64,000 nucleotides of DNA from the NCBI GenBank assembly GCA_002786065.1, contig NHNY01000014.1, forward strand, positions 186,001-250,000, given 5' to 3'. Source of the DNA: Microcyclospora pomicola. Lineage: Eukaryota; Ascomycota; Dothideomycetes; Capnodiales. This document shows, piece after piece, positions 1-12,855 of the stretch. Within the stretch, counting starts at the first letter, position 1. Every line of letters begins with the position of its first letter. The position numbers were made by a program, and so were the translations under genes. The notes under the pieces are model-generated. The model did no database searches and was not told where the DNA came from. It was given only the letters and a program-made list of their open reading frames with translations.

Positions 1-288
1 CGAGGGGTCGGCCGGTCTCTTGACATGTGAAGAAGGGGACGTACATCAATTGGCCAGACGCGTCTGTGATGTGTTCGCCGGTGTCACTTTGATGCAGTTG
101 TCAATCCCTGTACATGCGACATGCCCTACCAAAACTTACATCGTTCGGTTCAAGCAGGATACTGGGATGGCTTGGCCAACCTTGTATCCTGGTGATGTTG
201 CAAGCGGCTCCTGCGCAGCCTTTGCTGTTGCCAGCGCAGAAATGAAGACCAGAAAATAGCGAAACATGAGATTGACCAGGCCCGCCAT
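1..288 (-). CDS. Partial gene: conserved fungal membrane/secreted protein of unknown function (5' part)
   Basis: This is the 5' part of a gene that runs off the left edge. Exon 1 (288-140) starts at ATG 288 and encodes a hydrophobic N-terminus (MAGLVNLMFRYFLVFISALA) that reads as a signal peptide or signal anchor, followed by a segment ending SCLNRT. A 53-nt intron (139-87, GTAAGT...AAAG) joins a split codon, and exon 2 (86 to <1) continues IDTGEHITDASGQ and then FTCQETGRPL. The joined SCLNRTIDTGEH stretch with two cysteines resembles a conserved family of short Pezizomycotina membrane or secreted proteins with no known role; that link is from memory. Seen directly: the splice pair, frame continuity and hydrophobic start. 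A second in-frame Met at residue 8 could be the true start. Function is unknown. Confidence 0.6.
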
Positions 289-656
289 AGTGCAAACAGA
301 AATTACGAGTCCCAAACGCCGCCACGCAACGAGGAGAGATGAAAGGTAAATTGGGTGTTTGTTGCGCAGCAACAGGGGTTGGAGAATGTTGGTGTTCCAG
401 TGTGCTGGAATCGCTTACTAATCAGAGGTAGTGATACATGAACCTAACCTCCGCATGTACTATAAGGAGGTCATCACAAAGCGAGAAGTACATCAGTGCG
501 TGGTCGCGATCGAAGAAAGGGACGTGTTGTTCAGTGGGAAAATGCTCGGAGCAAACGCAAAACCACGCAGACGGTCCAAGTTGGAATGCGCTTCATTGAG
601 AGCGTGAAAGCTACGTGTTCGCACATGCACACATCCGAGTATCGTCCCATTCCCAT
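289..656. other. Intergenic region, no gene seen
   Basis: This stretch lies between the 5' end of the left-edge gene and the 3' end of SCH9. It should hold the promoter of the former and the terminator of the latter. The only open frames are short and unsupported. No repeat or RNA gene was recognised. Confidence 0.5.
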
Positions 657-2746
657 CTACCGCTGGTCAAAAGCATTGCCCTGCACAATACTGCCGCCAG
701 CATCGCCCAGACCAGCGACGGGGCGGTTGTAACTCCAGCCCGCAAACTGCTGCTGCATGGTCTGGCTCAATACTGGACCGTCCACATAGCTGTCCGTTGG
801 TGCTTCTGAAGTGAACTCCTTATCGAAGTTGGCCGTGTCACGTTCGTCGAGCACACTTGGCTTGAAAGAGGGTTCGTACTTCCGATCCAGTAATTTGCGC
901 CAGTCGATGCTGTGGAAGAAGGGATGTGCCTTGATCTCTGCAGCGCCGTTGCTGCCGAGACGACGAGTGGCATCGCGATCAAGAAGACGAGTGAGGAGAT
1001 CACGCGCAGCCGGGGGAACGATCTCCGGACCTGGGAAATGAAGTGGCTCGGCGAGAATCTTACGATACATTTCGTTCGTGTTTTCGTCGTAGAAGCTGTG
1101 ATTAATGTCAGTCCGCACTTTTGCTGTACAACTTTCGGCGCACTTACGGTGGTAGTCCAGTCAACATCTCGTAAAGTAGGACGCCCAAGGTCCACCAGTC
1201 CACCGCCTTGGTATACCCTTGTCCGTGCAGCAGTTCTGGTGCAAGATACTCCGGAGTGCCACAGAAGGTGTTGGTTTTGTCCTCATCCTTCATATCAAGC
1301 TTGCAGAGGCCGAAATCGCAGAGCGCAATATGCCCCACGTAGTCGACCAAGATGTTCTCAGGCTTCAGATCTCGATAGATGACGCCAAAGCCGTGCAAGC
1401 ATTCCAGCGCGCAGAGAAGTTCAGCAGCGTAAAATCGTGATCTGTTGATATCGAACCTTTGTTCCTTCTGCAGATGGTGGAATAGCTCTCCTCCGTTCAC
1501 GAAGGCCAGAACCAAATAGAGCTTCTCAGGCGATTGGAACGAGAACTTGAGTGGCACAATGAAGGGGTTGTTGATCTGAGCTAGGACTGAGCGTTCAGCC
1601 AGAGTATGTGCTACCTCGGATCGAGAGATGATATGTTGCTTTCGAATGGTCTTCAATGCGTAGATCCGCTGGGTGTCCTTCTTCATGACCTGCATGACTT
1701 TGCCGAAGCTTCCCTTGCCGACGACCTTGAGCAGATCGAAATCCTCAATCTTCAACGAGCTTTGTCGATTTTCCACAAACTTGACACCTATTTTGATAGC
1801 GCCTGTGCCATGGAGCACATCATGCCACTGGATGCCCGTAGCGTTTTGTGAGCCATTCGCCGCTGGCGGGGGCATTGTCTTATCTTTTTTGGCGCTTTTC
1901 CCGTCTGATGACGAGGGCGGTTTCGTGGCAGTGGATTGATCTTCTTCGCTGAAGGTTGGAGTGATCTTGCAAGTGCCAATAAAGATGTCGTGCTGTCGTC
2001 CAGAGTTTGGCGGAGCTGACGGGTTGTGGATATACAACGACAGGCTAAGCTCAGTAGACCTGCTAACGTCGAACTTGTACTGTGTACTTTCACCCGCCCA
2101 TACCGGGTTCTCCGGCGAACCCGACACCGCATTTACGAACAACTGCTGCTTGTCAAAGTCGACTAGAGCGTATGGAAGGTATTTTGAGCTATACCGACCG
2201 TGAGTCGACGGTACGCTGTTGATTCCTCCGCCAGCAGCTGATTGAGGGCGATAGCTACTCTGATTGCCAGTACCGGGTCGCGCACTGTTTCCCCCCAGAT
2301 AACTGCCACTGAACGTACCCGTAGACATACTTCCACCATGTCCCGGACGTGATTGGAATGCAGCCTCCGCACCTGCAGGCAGACTGAAGCCACGACCCTC
2401 ATGCATGGTCAAGATAAGCACACCCGGTCGTGCGGGGGCGACTGGCGGCGAGATCAAGGTCTCCGACGCCGCGATGTTCTGAGCATCACCGCCATTGTTA
2501 CTCGTTACTGCTCCTCCTGACGCTGACGATGTCGATGTCGGTTGTGGTAGCGACGGTGCGGCGGTGGTAGAAGGAGATTTCGCTGGGGCGTCGGTGATAG
2601 TAGACTGCGAGGACGAACGTGAGAAGGTGTTGGCTAGAGGCGCAAGATGAGTCTCCTTCAGTTCTAGCGACCAGTTAGCCCTGAGCGTGATGCCGCCGAC
2701 AACAATTCCCCGCCTACTCCTTACTTCGTGTGAGTTTCCAAGACAT
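657..2746 (-). CDS. SCH9: AGC serine/threonine protein kinase Sch9-like (C2 domain plus kinase)
   Basis: Three exons: 2746-2725 (22 nt, MSWKLTR plus one base), 2663-1148 and 1095-657, with introns of 61 nt and 52 nt. The protein is about 658 aa. After a Ser/Thr-rich N-terminus, a C2-like region begins near residue 84. The kinase domain starts near 316 with glycine loop GKGSFGKV, catalytic Lys in [15 protein letters not shown] and activation loop [10 protein letters not shown]. The second intron splits [14 protein letters not shown], which rejoins perfectly. An AGC tail follows with hydrophobic motif FAGWSY near the end. Sch9 is the fungal S6K-like kinase downstream of TORC1 that controls growth, stress response and lifespan. 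The MSWKL start is typical of filamentous-fungal Sch9 and fixes the tiny first exon. Divergently transcribed from ADA2. Confidence 0.93.
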
Positions 2747-3928
2747 CTTGCTGGGTGTCTCGAGGTGTAGAGATGGGTGCGTACGAGTGTTGTCCGTCAC
2801 TTGTTGTGGTGGTCGTGATGTCGTGGTCGCCGAAGTCCCGCACTTGCTTAGTAATCACACCGGCCCTTGTAACAGCGAGTGACCCGGTCGTCTGTGTTTC
2901 GAGCAGAGGTATCTCTGACCACAGATCAAAGTACAGGATCCTTGTGTGCGTGAGTGTACAGTAGAAGATGCATGATACGATAAGATTGCAGGAGTACTAA
3001 GTGAAGCAGTGAGTGGCAGTGCAGGAAGCCAACCAGGCGTGTCAGGGTTCTGGTTCGGGGTCCACAACTAGGATCTGCGTGAGGGGAGGCAAAACGTTTC
3101 GGCCAAGTGATCAAAGAAGAGGCTTGTCAGCGAACCTCGTTCTTAGAGATCACAACTTAATGTCTATCTTGTTCAGTAGTAAGCCTTGCGCGCAAAATGT
3201 ATATGGCAGTAGTCGAACCCCAAAGGCTCATGTCTTGCCATTCGAGACGACGTTCAGCACGCGATTTGTCTGTGAAACGATGTCGGGGATCCAAACTGTT
3301 GTGATATATATGCCCATAGGAACCGTAGGTACTTGCTGATCAACGTGCGCCCACAGGTTGTTATAGTCTGGCGTTGCGCAACGTCTGCGATCTCCAGGGG
3401 CATATTTCTCACTTGGAAAGGGGAAACGCGAGATTTGTGGAGATCTGATATGGAACAAGAGTATGGCATGGCCCTCCACAAGGATGCTGAGCTCATATAT
3501 TGCAGATATGATGCTGACCGAGCTTGGAGAAGATACTTTGTGGAGGCACCGAAGACCTGTCTTCTAGGTACTTCAACAAGGTGTGTACCTACTTACCGTG
3601 CGTGATTTCCGAGCACAAGGAGAACTTCAACGATTCTCGGCGTCACAACAGCGCCCATCAGAACGTGACCTGCCCTGCTGCTATGGCCAGAGAATTCACG
3701 ACCTGTTGACAACACTGTTCACGACGTGAACGGTCTACAGCACATGCGCTCCTTGCGATCCTGTGGCATTCACATGCGAGGAGCTACGAGCAGATAAGCT
3801 TTTCGTTACGGCCCTTGGTCCGCCCGAGAGCGTTGCCATGAACTCTAATCGATTCGCATCAACCTCATGCTGCGTTAGGTCATCGGCCTTCTTGCACCGC
3901 ATAACATCTCTTCGATAGTACTTTTAAA
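2747..3928. promoter_or_regulatory. Divergent promoter region SCH9 / ADA2 (about 1.2 kb)
   Basis: This stretch separates the start codons of SCH9 (minus) and ADA2 (plus), so both promoters lie here. Only short unsupported frames are present. I recognise no TATA box, repeat or RNA gene with confidence. The length is generous for such a compact region and leaves room for a long SCH9 leader. Confidence 0.5.
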
Positions 3929-5545
3929 ATGGGCATGATAACAAAAGCAAAGGGTGCGCCTCGTTCTGGCGAAGGCGGCTCGTCAGGAGGCGGTGTGAAG
4001 TGAGTATCGCGACTGGCGCATAATGGCGCTCACTCCACTTGGTGTTGGCCCGTACTGACTGGCTACGCGTCACGCATCAGGTACATCTGCAATGTGTGCA
4101 GTAACGATGTCACTGCCACTGTTCGGATTCGCTGCGCAAACAAAGAGTGCGCCGATTACGATCTCTGCGTTGAATGCTTCTCTCAGGGCAAGAGTAACCT
4201 GCACCACGACCCGCGCACGCACGCATTCCAGGTGATTGAACCGCATAGTATACCGATCTTCGACGAATCGTGGGGCGCAGACGAAGAGTTGCTATTACTA
4301 GAAGGTGCCGAGCAATATGGATTGGGAAGCTGGGCAGACGTGGCGGATCATATAGGTGGCTATCGAGAAAAGGACGAGGTACGCGATCATTATATCGACA
4401 CATACATCAATTCTTCCGCTTTTCCGTTACCCGAGCATGCGAGCCCGAGCGATACCACACTTAGCGACTCTATACCTCGAGAGGAATTTCAAGCGCGTAA
4501 GAAGAGGAGGATAGACGAGCGCAAGAAGGACAGAGAAGAGAGCACGATAGTTGTGCCGACGGCCGGCAAGCCAACCTCTTCTGTGCCAAGCTGCCATGAG
4601 GTTGCTGGGTTCATGCCGGGTCGTTTGGAATTCGAGAATGAATATTTCAACGAAGCAGAAGAGGCAGTGCAACATATGCAGTTCTCGCCAGATGAGGGCA
4701 TCAATCCAGCGACAAATCTTTTCGATCCCGAGACCGACTTGAAGATCGTGGTCATGGGCATTTATAACGATCGTTTGACGCAACGGACGGATCGGAAGAA
4801 AGTCATTATCAATCACAAATTACTCGAATACCGGAAGAATGCGGCGGTGGACAAGAAAAAGTCGAAAGAGCAAAGAGACCTGCATCACAAGCTTAAACCG
4901 TTCGCCAGAATGATGTCACATCCTGATTTTGTGACTTTCTCCGAGGATCTGGAGAAGGAACAGAATCTTCGCCAGGCTATCACACAATTGCAGGAGTGGC
5001 GGAGGATGCGAATATCCACTCTCGCCACGGGTGAGAAATACGAAAGCGAGAAAAGTGCGCGCTTGCAGAAGAACTCCCAAGCTTTAGGGACTTTTGAAAG
5101 ATTAGCGAACGGCGCCCGTAAAGTCGCACCCCCTCCTGAAACCGCAGAAGCAGTGATCAAGTACACGACGGCCGACCTCCCCGTACGCTTGAGCGGCCCA
5201 CCACCCAGCCAGACAAATTCTGGCGCCACGAACACTGATGCTTCACCCAAACGACAGCCTCTCCAACCAATCCCTAATCTTACACCATCACGACTTGACT
5301 CCGACAACTCACCAGACTTCCACCTCCTGCTGCCATTGGAGCAGGATCTGTGCTCCAAGCTACGGATCAGTCCCAAGGCATACATATGTATCAAGAATGA
5401 GATCTTCAAGGAAGCGATGAAGACCGAAGGTAAGCTTAAAAAGAAGAATGTGCGTGAAATCAGCCGAGTCGACACGACAAAAGGAGGGAGGATATTTGAG
5501 TTCTTGGTGGACATGGGCTGGATTGCTAAGAGCGCTAAGAGCTGA
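3929..5545 (+). CDS. ADA2: Transcriptional adaptor Ada2 (SAGA histone acetyltransferase module)
   Basis: Exon 1 is 3929-3999 (MGMITKAKGAPRSG and a Gly-rich end). An 81-nt intron (4000-4080, GTGAGT...CAG) leads to exon 2, 4081-5545. The protein is about 511 aa. A ZZ zinc finger opens exon 2 (YICNVCSNDV, RIRCANKECADYDLC, CxxC pairs). A SANT/Myb-like domain follows at about residues 80-125 (WGADEELLLLEGAEQYGLG, WADVADHIGG). A SWIRM domain sits at the C-terminus, ending in a DMGWI motif. This ZZ-SANT-SWIRM order defines Ada2, which bridges Gcn5 acetyltransferase and SAGA. The intron position, just before the first zinc-finger residues, gives a seamless join (VK|YIC). Divergent from SCH9; PGI lies downstream on the same strand. 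Confidence 0.95.
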
Positions 5546-7793
<2,248 letters not shown>

Positions 7794-8422
7794 ATACATG
7801 GTAGTGGACAGTATGATAATGAGGGGAAAGTGAGCGGTAAAGGGGCGGGAGGGTCGAGGCTGTAACGATATGGCGTTCAAAGCAAGACTCGAAAGTGGCT
7901 TAGAACTAGCAGCGCTATTTCGTCAATGTGGACAAGCAAGGGACGGATGAGAGACGAACCATGACACATAGGATATGAATCTGGAGGGGTACCATGCGAT
8001 GGAAGAGGATATATACGTGACCTAGACCTTCGACCGGGTACCACATCCATCGCTTCTACCATTACTGTTCGCCCGTCTCTGATGAGTGTTTCTACAAAGT
8101 CATGTATTCCTTGCGGCATCCCAGGCTGTACCTCATATAACAACAATAAGGCATAAAAACGACTGTTAAATGTGTTTCACCAGACTCTTGCTTGACGTAA
8201 TTCTGCATCGAGATAGTTAGGTCGGTGTTGGTACATGACGGGCATTCAGAGCTACATGTACGTAAGGCAATGTACCCACACATTGACCCGCGACATCCTC
8301 TCCTCAACCCCATGACAGTACAAGTACATAGTGAACACATGTGAGTGGTAATCGTTGGAACAAAGGAAATGTCCTAACACAATCTCAGTAATCACGGCAT
8401 ACTGCATTTACTCACCACGAAA
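7794..8422. other. Intergenic region, no gene seen
   Basis: This stretch is the PGI 3' region and the promoter of the esterase at 8423. Open frames on both strands are short and lack recognisable similarity. No repeat is evident. Confidence 0.45.
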
Positions 8423-9331
8423 ATGGCCCCGTCCAAAGAATCAGGAGCACTCGCGGAACTATTCAAGAAGATCAAAGCCGCCTTCCCACCAGACAACGAG
8501 CCCTTTCTCTCTCGATGCGTCTATGAAGCCGTCACCCAAGCCGGCGCCGAATGTCTCGGCGTCACGTACGAAGATGTCTTTCTCCCGAACGATCTGGCCT
8601 GCAAATGGGTCCGCCCGGAATCCGCTTCTCGGAAACACGCCGTCCTCTTCCTGCACGGGGGCGGCTACATGTTTGGCTCCGTGAATTCGCATCGGAAACT
8701 TGCCGCCCATCTGGCCAAGGCATGTAATGCCGTGGCTCTGATGCCTGACTACCGCATGGCGCCGGAACATGTCTACCCCGCTGCGCTGGAGGACTGCGTG
8801 GCAGCGTACCAATGGCTGCTGTCGAACGGCTTTGCGGCGGAGAATATCGTCGTTGCTGGCGATTCATGCGGAGGCGGGCTGTCTACTACTGTCCCTCTCG
8901 CGCTCATCAAGCAGGGAATCTCTAAACCCGGTGCTGCCGTGGCGCTGTCGCCTTGGTATGACCTGACGCTGCAAAGCGCGAGTCTGGCAGACAATGCAGA
9001 CAAAGACGAGCTGGGCACGAAGGCGTCGGTCGAGGGGCTCGCGAAAGGCTATGCGGGCGGAGACTCGTATGAGAATCCCCTGATCTCGGCCATCTACGCG
9101 GAGAACCTGGAAGAGATCCCGCCGACGTGGGTCTCATGTGGTGGGGATGATACGCTGCGAGACGATGGGGTGCGGTTCGCGGACAAGGCACGGAAGGCGG
9201 GAGCGGACGTGGAGTTGGTGGTTCACGAGGGACAGCAGCATGTCTTCGAGTTCATGGTGGGGAAAGCGCCAGAGGCGGATGAATCTATTCGGACGATTGG
9301 GGAGTGGGTTAGGACGAAGATCGGTAGCTAG
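8423..9331 (+). CDS. Alpha/beta hydrolase, hormone-sensitive-lipase (family IV) esterase-like
   Basis: Intronless, 302 aa. It carries the oxyanion-hole motif HGGG (residues 78-81), the nucleophile elbow GDSCGG with Ser148, an acidic residue in GGDDTLRDD (about Asp243) and His273 in GQQHVFEF. Together these form the Ser-Asp-His triad of the HSL/bacterial family IV esterases. DYRMAPEHVYPAALED is the typical substrate-lid strand of this family. No signal peptide is seen, so the enzyme is probably cytosolic. Fungal members hydrolyse short acyl esters or lactones, and some sit in secondary-metabolite pathways. Nothing around this gene suggests a cluster, so the substrate is unknown. Confidence 0.92.
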   Translation: MAPSKESGALAELFKKIKAAFPPDNEPFLSRCVYEAVTQAGAECLGVTYEDVFLPNDLACKWVRPESASRKHAVLFLHGGGYMFGSVNSHRKLAAHLAKACNAVALMPDYRMAPEHVYPAALEDCVAAYQWLLSNGFAAENIVVAGDSCGGGLSTTVPLALIKQGISKPGAAVALSPWYDLTLQSASLADNADKDELGTKASVEGLAKGYAGGDSYENPLISAIYAENLEEIPPTWVSCGGDDTLRDDGVRFADKARKAGADVELVVHEGQQHVFEFMVGKAPEADESIRTIGEWVRTKIGS

Positions 9332-9838
9332 GATGATTGACCGTGACGATACACGTGACGGGAATGCCTCATACTTTCAACCTAATGTCCGCTTTTCATG
9401 GTATTGATGAATGTATATATCATCGCCCGAATCGAGATCAAAGCCGCTTTCAAGCATGAGTCCACGAGCGCTCGTTTGAGGACATGTACTAGCCAGCAAC
9501 CTGGCCCGATGGTCGACTTGTTCTGCGTGACTCTATCGCGTCCTTCCCTGGGACACCTTGAATCTCCAGTCAACCCGTTCTGTCAGTGTCAACACCCCTT
9601 CGACTGGCGGAGACCTGGAGAAGAAACGCCGATGTAAGCTTCGTTGCCCGAAGCCATAGGCTTGATCACGTCGTCAAAGGCTGGACCCGTGGAATCGTGA
9701 TTCGACGTGCTATTCATGTTGGAGTCCCGAGTCTTCAAGCATCTGCAAGCATTGCAGCCAATTTGGCCCGGTTCTCAATTTGGTGGTGACCGGAGCTCCT
9801 CAGTTGATCTTCTGTAAGGGCAAACCATCACAGCATGT
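9332..9838. other. Intergenic region between convergent genes
   Basis: These 507 bp lie between the 3' ends of the esterase (plus) and the STEEP1-like gene (minus). No coding signature, repeat or RNA gene was recognised. Confidence 0.45.
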
Positions 9839-10327
9839 TCAACCTCCTTCTGCTGGCACAACCCCCTTCTCCATCTCGAGCGTATCAACCAGTCCTCCAG
9901 GTGGAATGTACATCACATCGTCCCTGGGGCCTTTCTTCCCCTCCTCCCCGAAAGACTCCCAGCCCAGAAACCAGCCAACAGTGATTCCACACCTCTCGCA
10001 TTCCAGGAGGTATCTCTTCTCAAACCCGTCCTCGAATTTGACGATGACGGTCTTGCTGTCCTGTACACTGTCGAGCAACATGCCCGCATTCGGGTTGCTG
10101 TGCTCGACGGATTGAACGAGGGGACAGATGTATGAGCCATCGACCGTTCGCTTCGGGAGAGCACCGAGGCTGAGGGTCGGAGGGAGATAGAGCAGCATTT
10201 GCGTGCATAGGCAGTGATACACGGTGCCCGTCGACGCTGCAGAAGCTGTCGATAAGGTGGCGGTGCCGGCCATGCTGTTCCGTTGGCCGCGGGTTGATGT
10301 TGGAGAGGATACACGTAGTTCGCGCAT
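9839..10327 (-). CDS. STEEP1-like (UPF0428) conserved protein
   Basis: Single exon. Two in-frame starts are possible: ATG 10327 (162 aa) and ATG 10273 (144 aa). The core shows VYHCLCTQMLLYLPP near the N-terminus, LPKRTVDGSYICPL, then TVIVKFEDGFEKRYLLECERCGI. The paired CxC and CERC cysteines and the R-rich YLLEC segment are characteristic of the STEEP1/CXorf56 family. Human STEEP1 promotes ER exit of STING; fungi lack that pathway, so the fungal role is not established. The C-terminal tail (PPGGLVDTLEMEKG) is also typical of fungal members. The family call rests on motif memory. Divergent from the enoyl-CoA hydratase. Confidence 0.75.
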   Translation of the reverse strand: MRELRVSSPTSTRGQRNSMAGTATLSTASAASTGTVYHCLCTQMLLYLPPTLSLGALPKRTVDGSYICPLVQSVEHSNPNAGMLLDSVQDSKTVIVKFEDGFEKRYLLECERCGITVGWFLGWESFGEEGKKGPRDDVMYIPPGGLVDTLEMEKGVVPAEGG

Positions 10328-10961
10328 GGGTTATGTCAGGTGGTCCGAGCCATGCGGGAAACGTTGCCAGCCTTATCGAATTGTTGGACCTAACCTTGAG
10401 GCACGTTCTGATCGAAACATTGTCCCCGGCAGGGCCAGATCCGCGCGCATCTTCATGTGAATGTCTGACTCTACCTGGTGAGCCTCCAAGCAGTGTCCTT
10501 GAAAGATGATGTGACTTGAAATTACTCGCAGAGAGATGGTGGTCAAGGTTCTTGTCCCCGGTGAAGAAATGAAGCTCGAGACCCCACCTCACAACTGCAT
10601 CATATGAGCAGCATTGGAACGTTCCCCTCGACCCACGAGCCGTCTCTCGAATGCTATCTTCACAACCGAATCCTTTACGGAACGGTCGATTATTCCAACA
10701 TCCGGTTCGACTTTCATAAATCGGCAACGGGTGATGCGATCGCGGGTAAGCTCTATATTCATACCTCGGTAGACGATCCCCGCAAAAGCCTCCACGTTTA
10801 TATACTGCAGGTCGATGCACTATGGAAAGTCAGTCTGGGGTTTACCTTCGATTCTAGTTCTAGAAAGCTTCTCCACGATACAAGTCCAATACGTAATTCC
10901 TTCAGACTCCACTACTGTACATACTGACACCGAGCACCACTGTCCACGAGATCGATACACA
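10328..10961. promoter_or_regulatory. Divergent promoter region STEEP1-like / enoyl-CoA hydratase
   Basis: This 634-bp intergenic stretch lies between two divergent starts. It contains long chance frames on the minus strand that extend into the STEEP1-like gene in the wrong register. No motif could be assigned confidently. Confidence 0.45.
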
Positions 10962-11888
10962 ATGGCGACGCCGAAGTTCGCCAGCCCACCACCATCGGTC
11001 AAAGCATCCGTCATTACCTACCCTGTTCCAAATGTCATTCTCGTGCGATTCAACCGTCCCAAGGACCTTAATTGCATCAACATGGATGGACATCACGAGC
11101 TAGATGCGCTGTGGAGGTGGTTTGATGAGGAGCCGGCGCTACTGTGCGCAGTCGTCACTGGAACCGGAAGAGCATTCTGCGCCGGACAGGACTTGAAGGG
11201 TAAGCAGGACATCCCATGCCAGAGTCAACATTGGTAGAAAGGAAATGGAAGGGCACGCCGGGATTCGAGGACACAACTAAGCAGAGTCTCCACAGAATGG
11301 AACAACGCAAACGACGGCGCTCCACGAAAGACCATGCCACCTACCGGCTTCGCAGCGATATCCCGACGAAGCGGTCGCAAACCCATCATAGCCGCAGTCA
11401 ACGGCATCTGCTTCGGAGGCGGGTGCGAGCTCATCGTCAACGCAGATCTCGTCGTGGCCGCACGAAAAGCGACCTTCTCTCTTCCCGAAGTCAAGCGCGG
11501 TGTGGTTGCATACGCCGGCGCATTACCGCGGATAGTCCGCACGATCGGCAAACCAAGAGCCATGGAGATGGCATTGACTGGTCGGACCGTCAGTGCCGAG
11601 GAGGCGGAGCGATGGGGCCTGATCAACAAGGTTGTTGGGGATCGGGAGGGCGAGGTCGTGGAGGCTGCCATCGAGTATGCGAAGGCGATCGCGGAGAACA
11701 GCCCGGATGCGGTCATTGTGTCGCGGGAAGGTATCAAGTTGGGCTGGGAAGGCGTTGGTGCTGAGGATGGGACACGAATTGCAGGTGAGGTATGGTTCCC
11801 GCTGCTGCAGCGGGGGGAGAATATCAAGGAAGGCGTGCGGGCATTCGTCGAAAAGCGAAAACCGAGATGGGTTCCTGCGAAGCTGTAG
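10962..11888 (+). CDS. Enoyl-CoA hydratase/isomerase family protein with C-terminal peroxisomal signal
   Basis: Exon 1 (10962-11199) and exon 2 (11296-11888) are joined across a 96-nt intron (GTAAGC...ACAG) and give about 276 aa. The crotonase fold is evident from FCAGQDLK|EWNNAN (first oxyanion-hole region spanning the splice), AAVNGICFGGGCELI (second oxyanion hole), DLVVAARKATFSLPEVKRGV (catalytic Glu region) and the ALTGRTVSAEEAERWGLINKVV helix. The protein ends in AKL, a PTS1-type signal, so it is probably a peroxisomal hydratase or isomerase acting in beta-oxidation or a CoA-dependent side pathway. An alternative acceptor about 60 nt upstream (TTGGTAG) would put the downstream frame out of register. 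Exact substrate unknown. Confidence 0.9.
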
Positions 11889-12337
11889 CCGTTGTACGAA
11901 CATCGTTCATGATCGTACCTTTCTACTTGCACCTGTGATGATGTTGTCGTGCGAGATCGTGGGTTCATGAGCATATGGCCTGAACTGTTTGAGGTCGGGA
12001 TGGCCCGAGCGTTTCAAGAGTCCAATTCTAGGAGGACAACATCCTCAACTTCACTCAACTGATTATACAGCTTTTCGAGCTTGATTGGTAAGCATATGGT
12101 ACTGCGGACTACGGTCTAGAAGTGGAGCTGGCTATGATGTGAGACTTCGATGCTAATGCAGAGATAGCGACGCCGTGCTACCACTTTGAAGCTGCTGTTC
12201 CAGGCTCTCGGCTTTCCATCGACATAGACATACAGGCACTGGAACTACATTCGTTGCGTGTCACCTAACGATCGAGTCTGGCTACCAAACTCAATCTGAA
12301 AGTCCCAGGGCTGTACAGAGCATTCTCCAGCCCCAGA
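11889..12337. other. Intergenic region, no gene seen
   Basis: These 449 bp lie between the hydratase and the rhodanese-domain phosphatase. No coding or structural signal was recognised. Confidence 0.45.
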
Positions 12338-12855
12338 ATGTCGACCTTCACATTCTCCGATCTATCATTCATGACGCGCGAAGATCTCGCCTCCCGACTC
12401 AGATCAAAGTCTCCCGGCATCGTAGTCATCGATGTCCGCGATAGTGACTACGTCGGCGGCCACATCATGGGCTGTCAGAACGTGCCCGTCCACACCCACG
12501 ACTGGCGCATGCCGGAGCTGGTGCGAACGCTGCGAGATGAGGATACGGTGGTGTTCCACTGCGCCTTGTCACAGCAACGAGGGCCGAGCAGCGCGCTGAG
12601 GTATCTGCGGGAGCGAGAGAGGTTGGGCGCCAAGGGCGAGGTGGGTGTCAGGAAGGATGGGGAGGATGTAGAGACGGCGCAGAAGGTGTATGTGCTGGAT
12701 GGAGGCTTTGTCAAGTGGCAGGAAAAGTAAGTTCCGTGCGTGGATTCTGGGATCGTTGGAGAGCCTGTTGCTGACTGTATTGATTGATCAGGTATGGTGA
12801 AGATAAGGAGTTGACCGAAGCATATGCGAAGGATATCTGGGCGGGAGGTTACTGA
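12338..12855 (+). CDS. Rhodanese-domain phosphatase, Ych1/Ibp1 (Cdc25/Arr2-like) family
   Basis: Exon 1 (12338-12726) and exon 2 (12792-12855) flank a 65-nt intron (GTAAGT...CAG) and encode about 150 aa. It is a single rhodanese domain with VVIDVRDSDYVGGHI at the start and an active-site loop HCALSQQRGPSSA, a C-X5-R phosphatase signature. A closing DGGF..WQ motif completes the fold. The CxxSQQRGP form matches small fungal Cdc25-like phosphatases such as S. cerevisiae Ych1 and S. pombe Ibp1, related to arsenate reductase Arr2. The short last exon supplies the C-terminal helix (YGEDKELTEAYAKDIW). Enzymatic activity is inferred from the intact Cys and Arg. Confidence 0.9.

Noticed and set aside
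10020-10820. 266-codon minus-strand frame upstream of the STEEP1-like gene
   Set aside because: It overlaps the STEEP1-like coding exon in another register and has no recognisable domain.
11237-11295. Additional small exon inside the enoyl-CoA hydratase intron
   Set aside because: No suitable GT donor follows it, and single-intron splicing gives a clean crotonase sequence.
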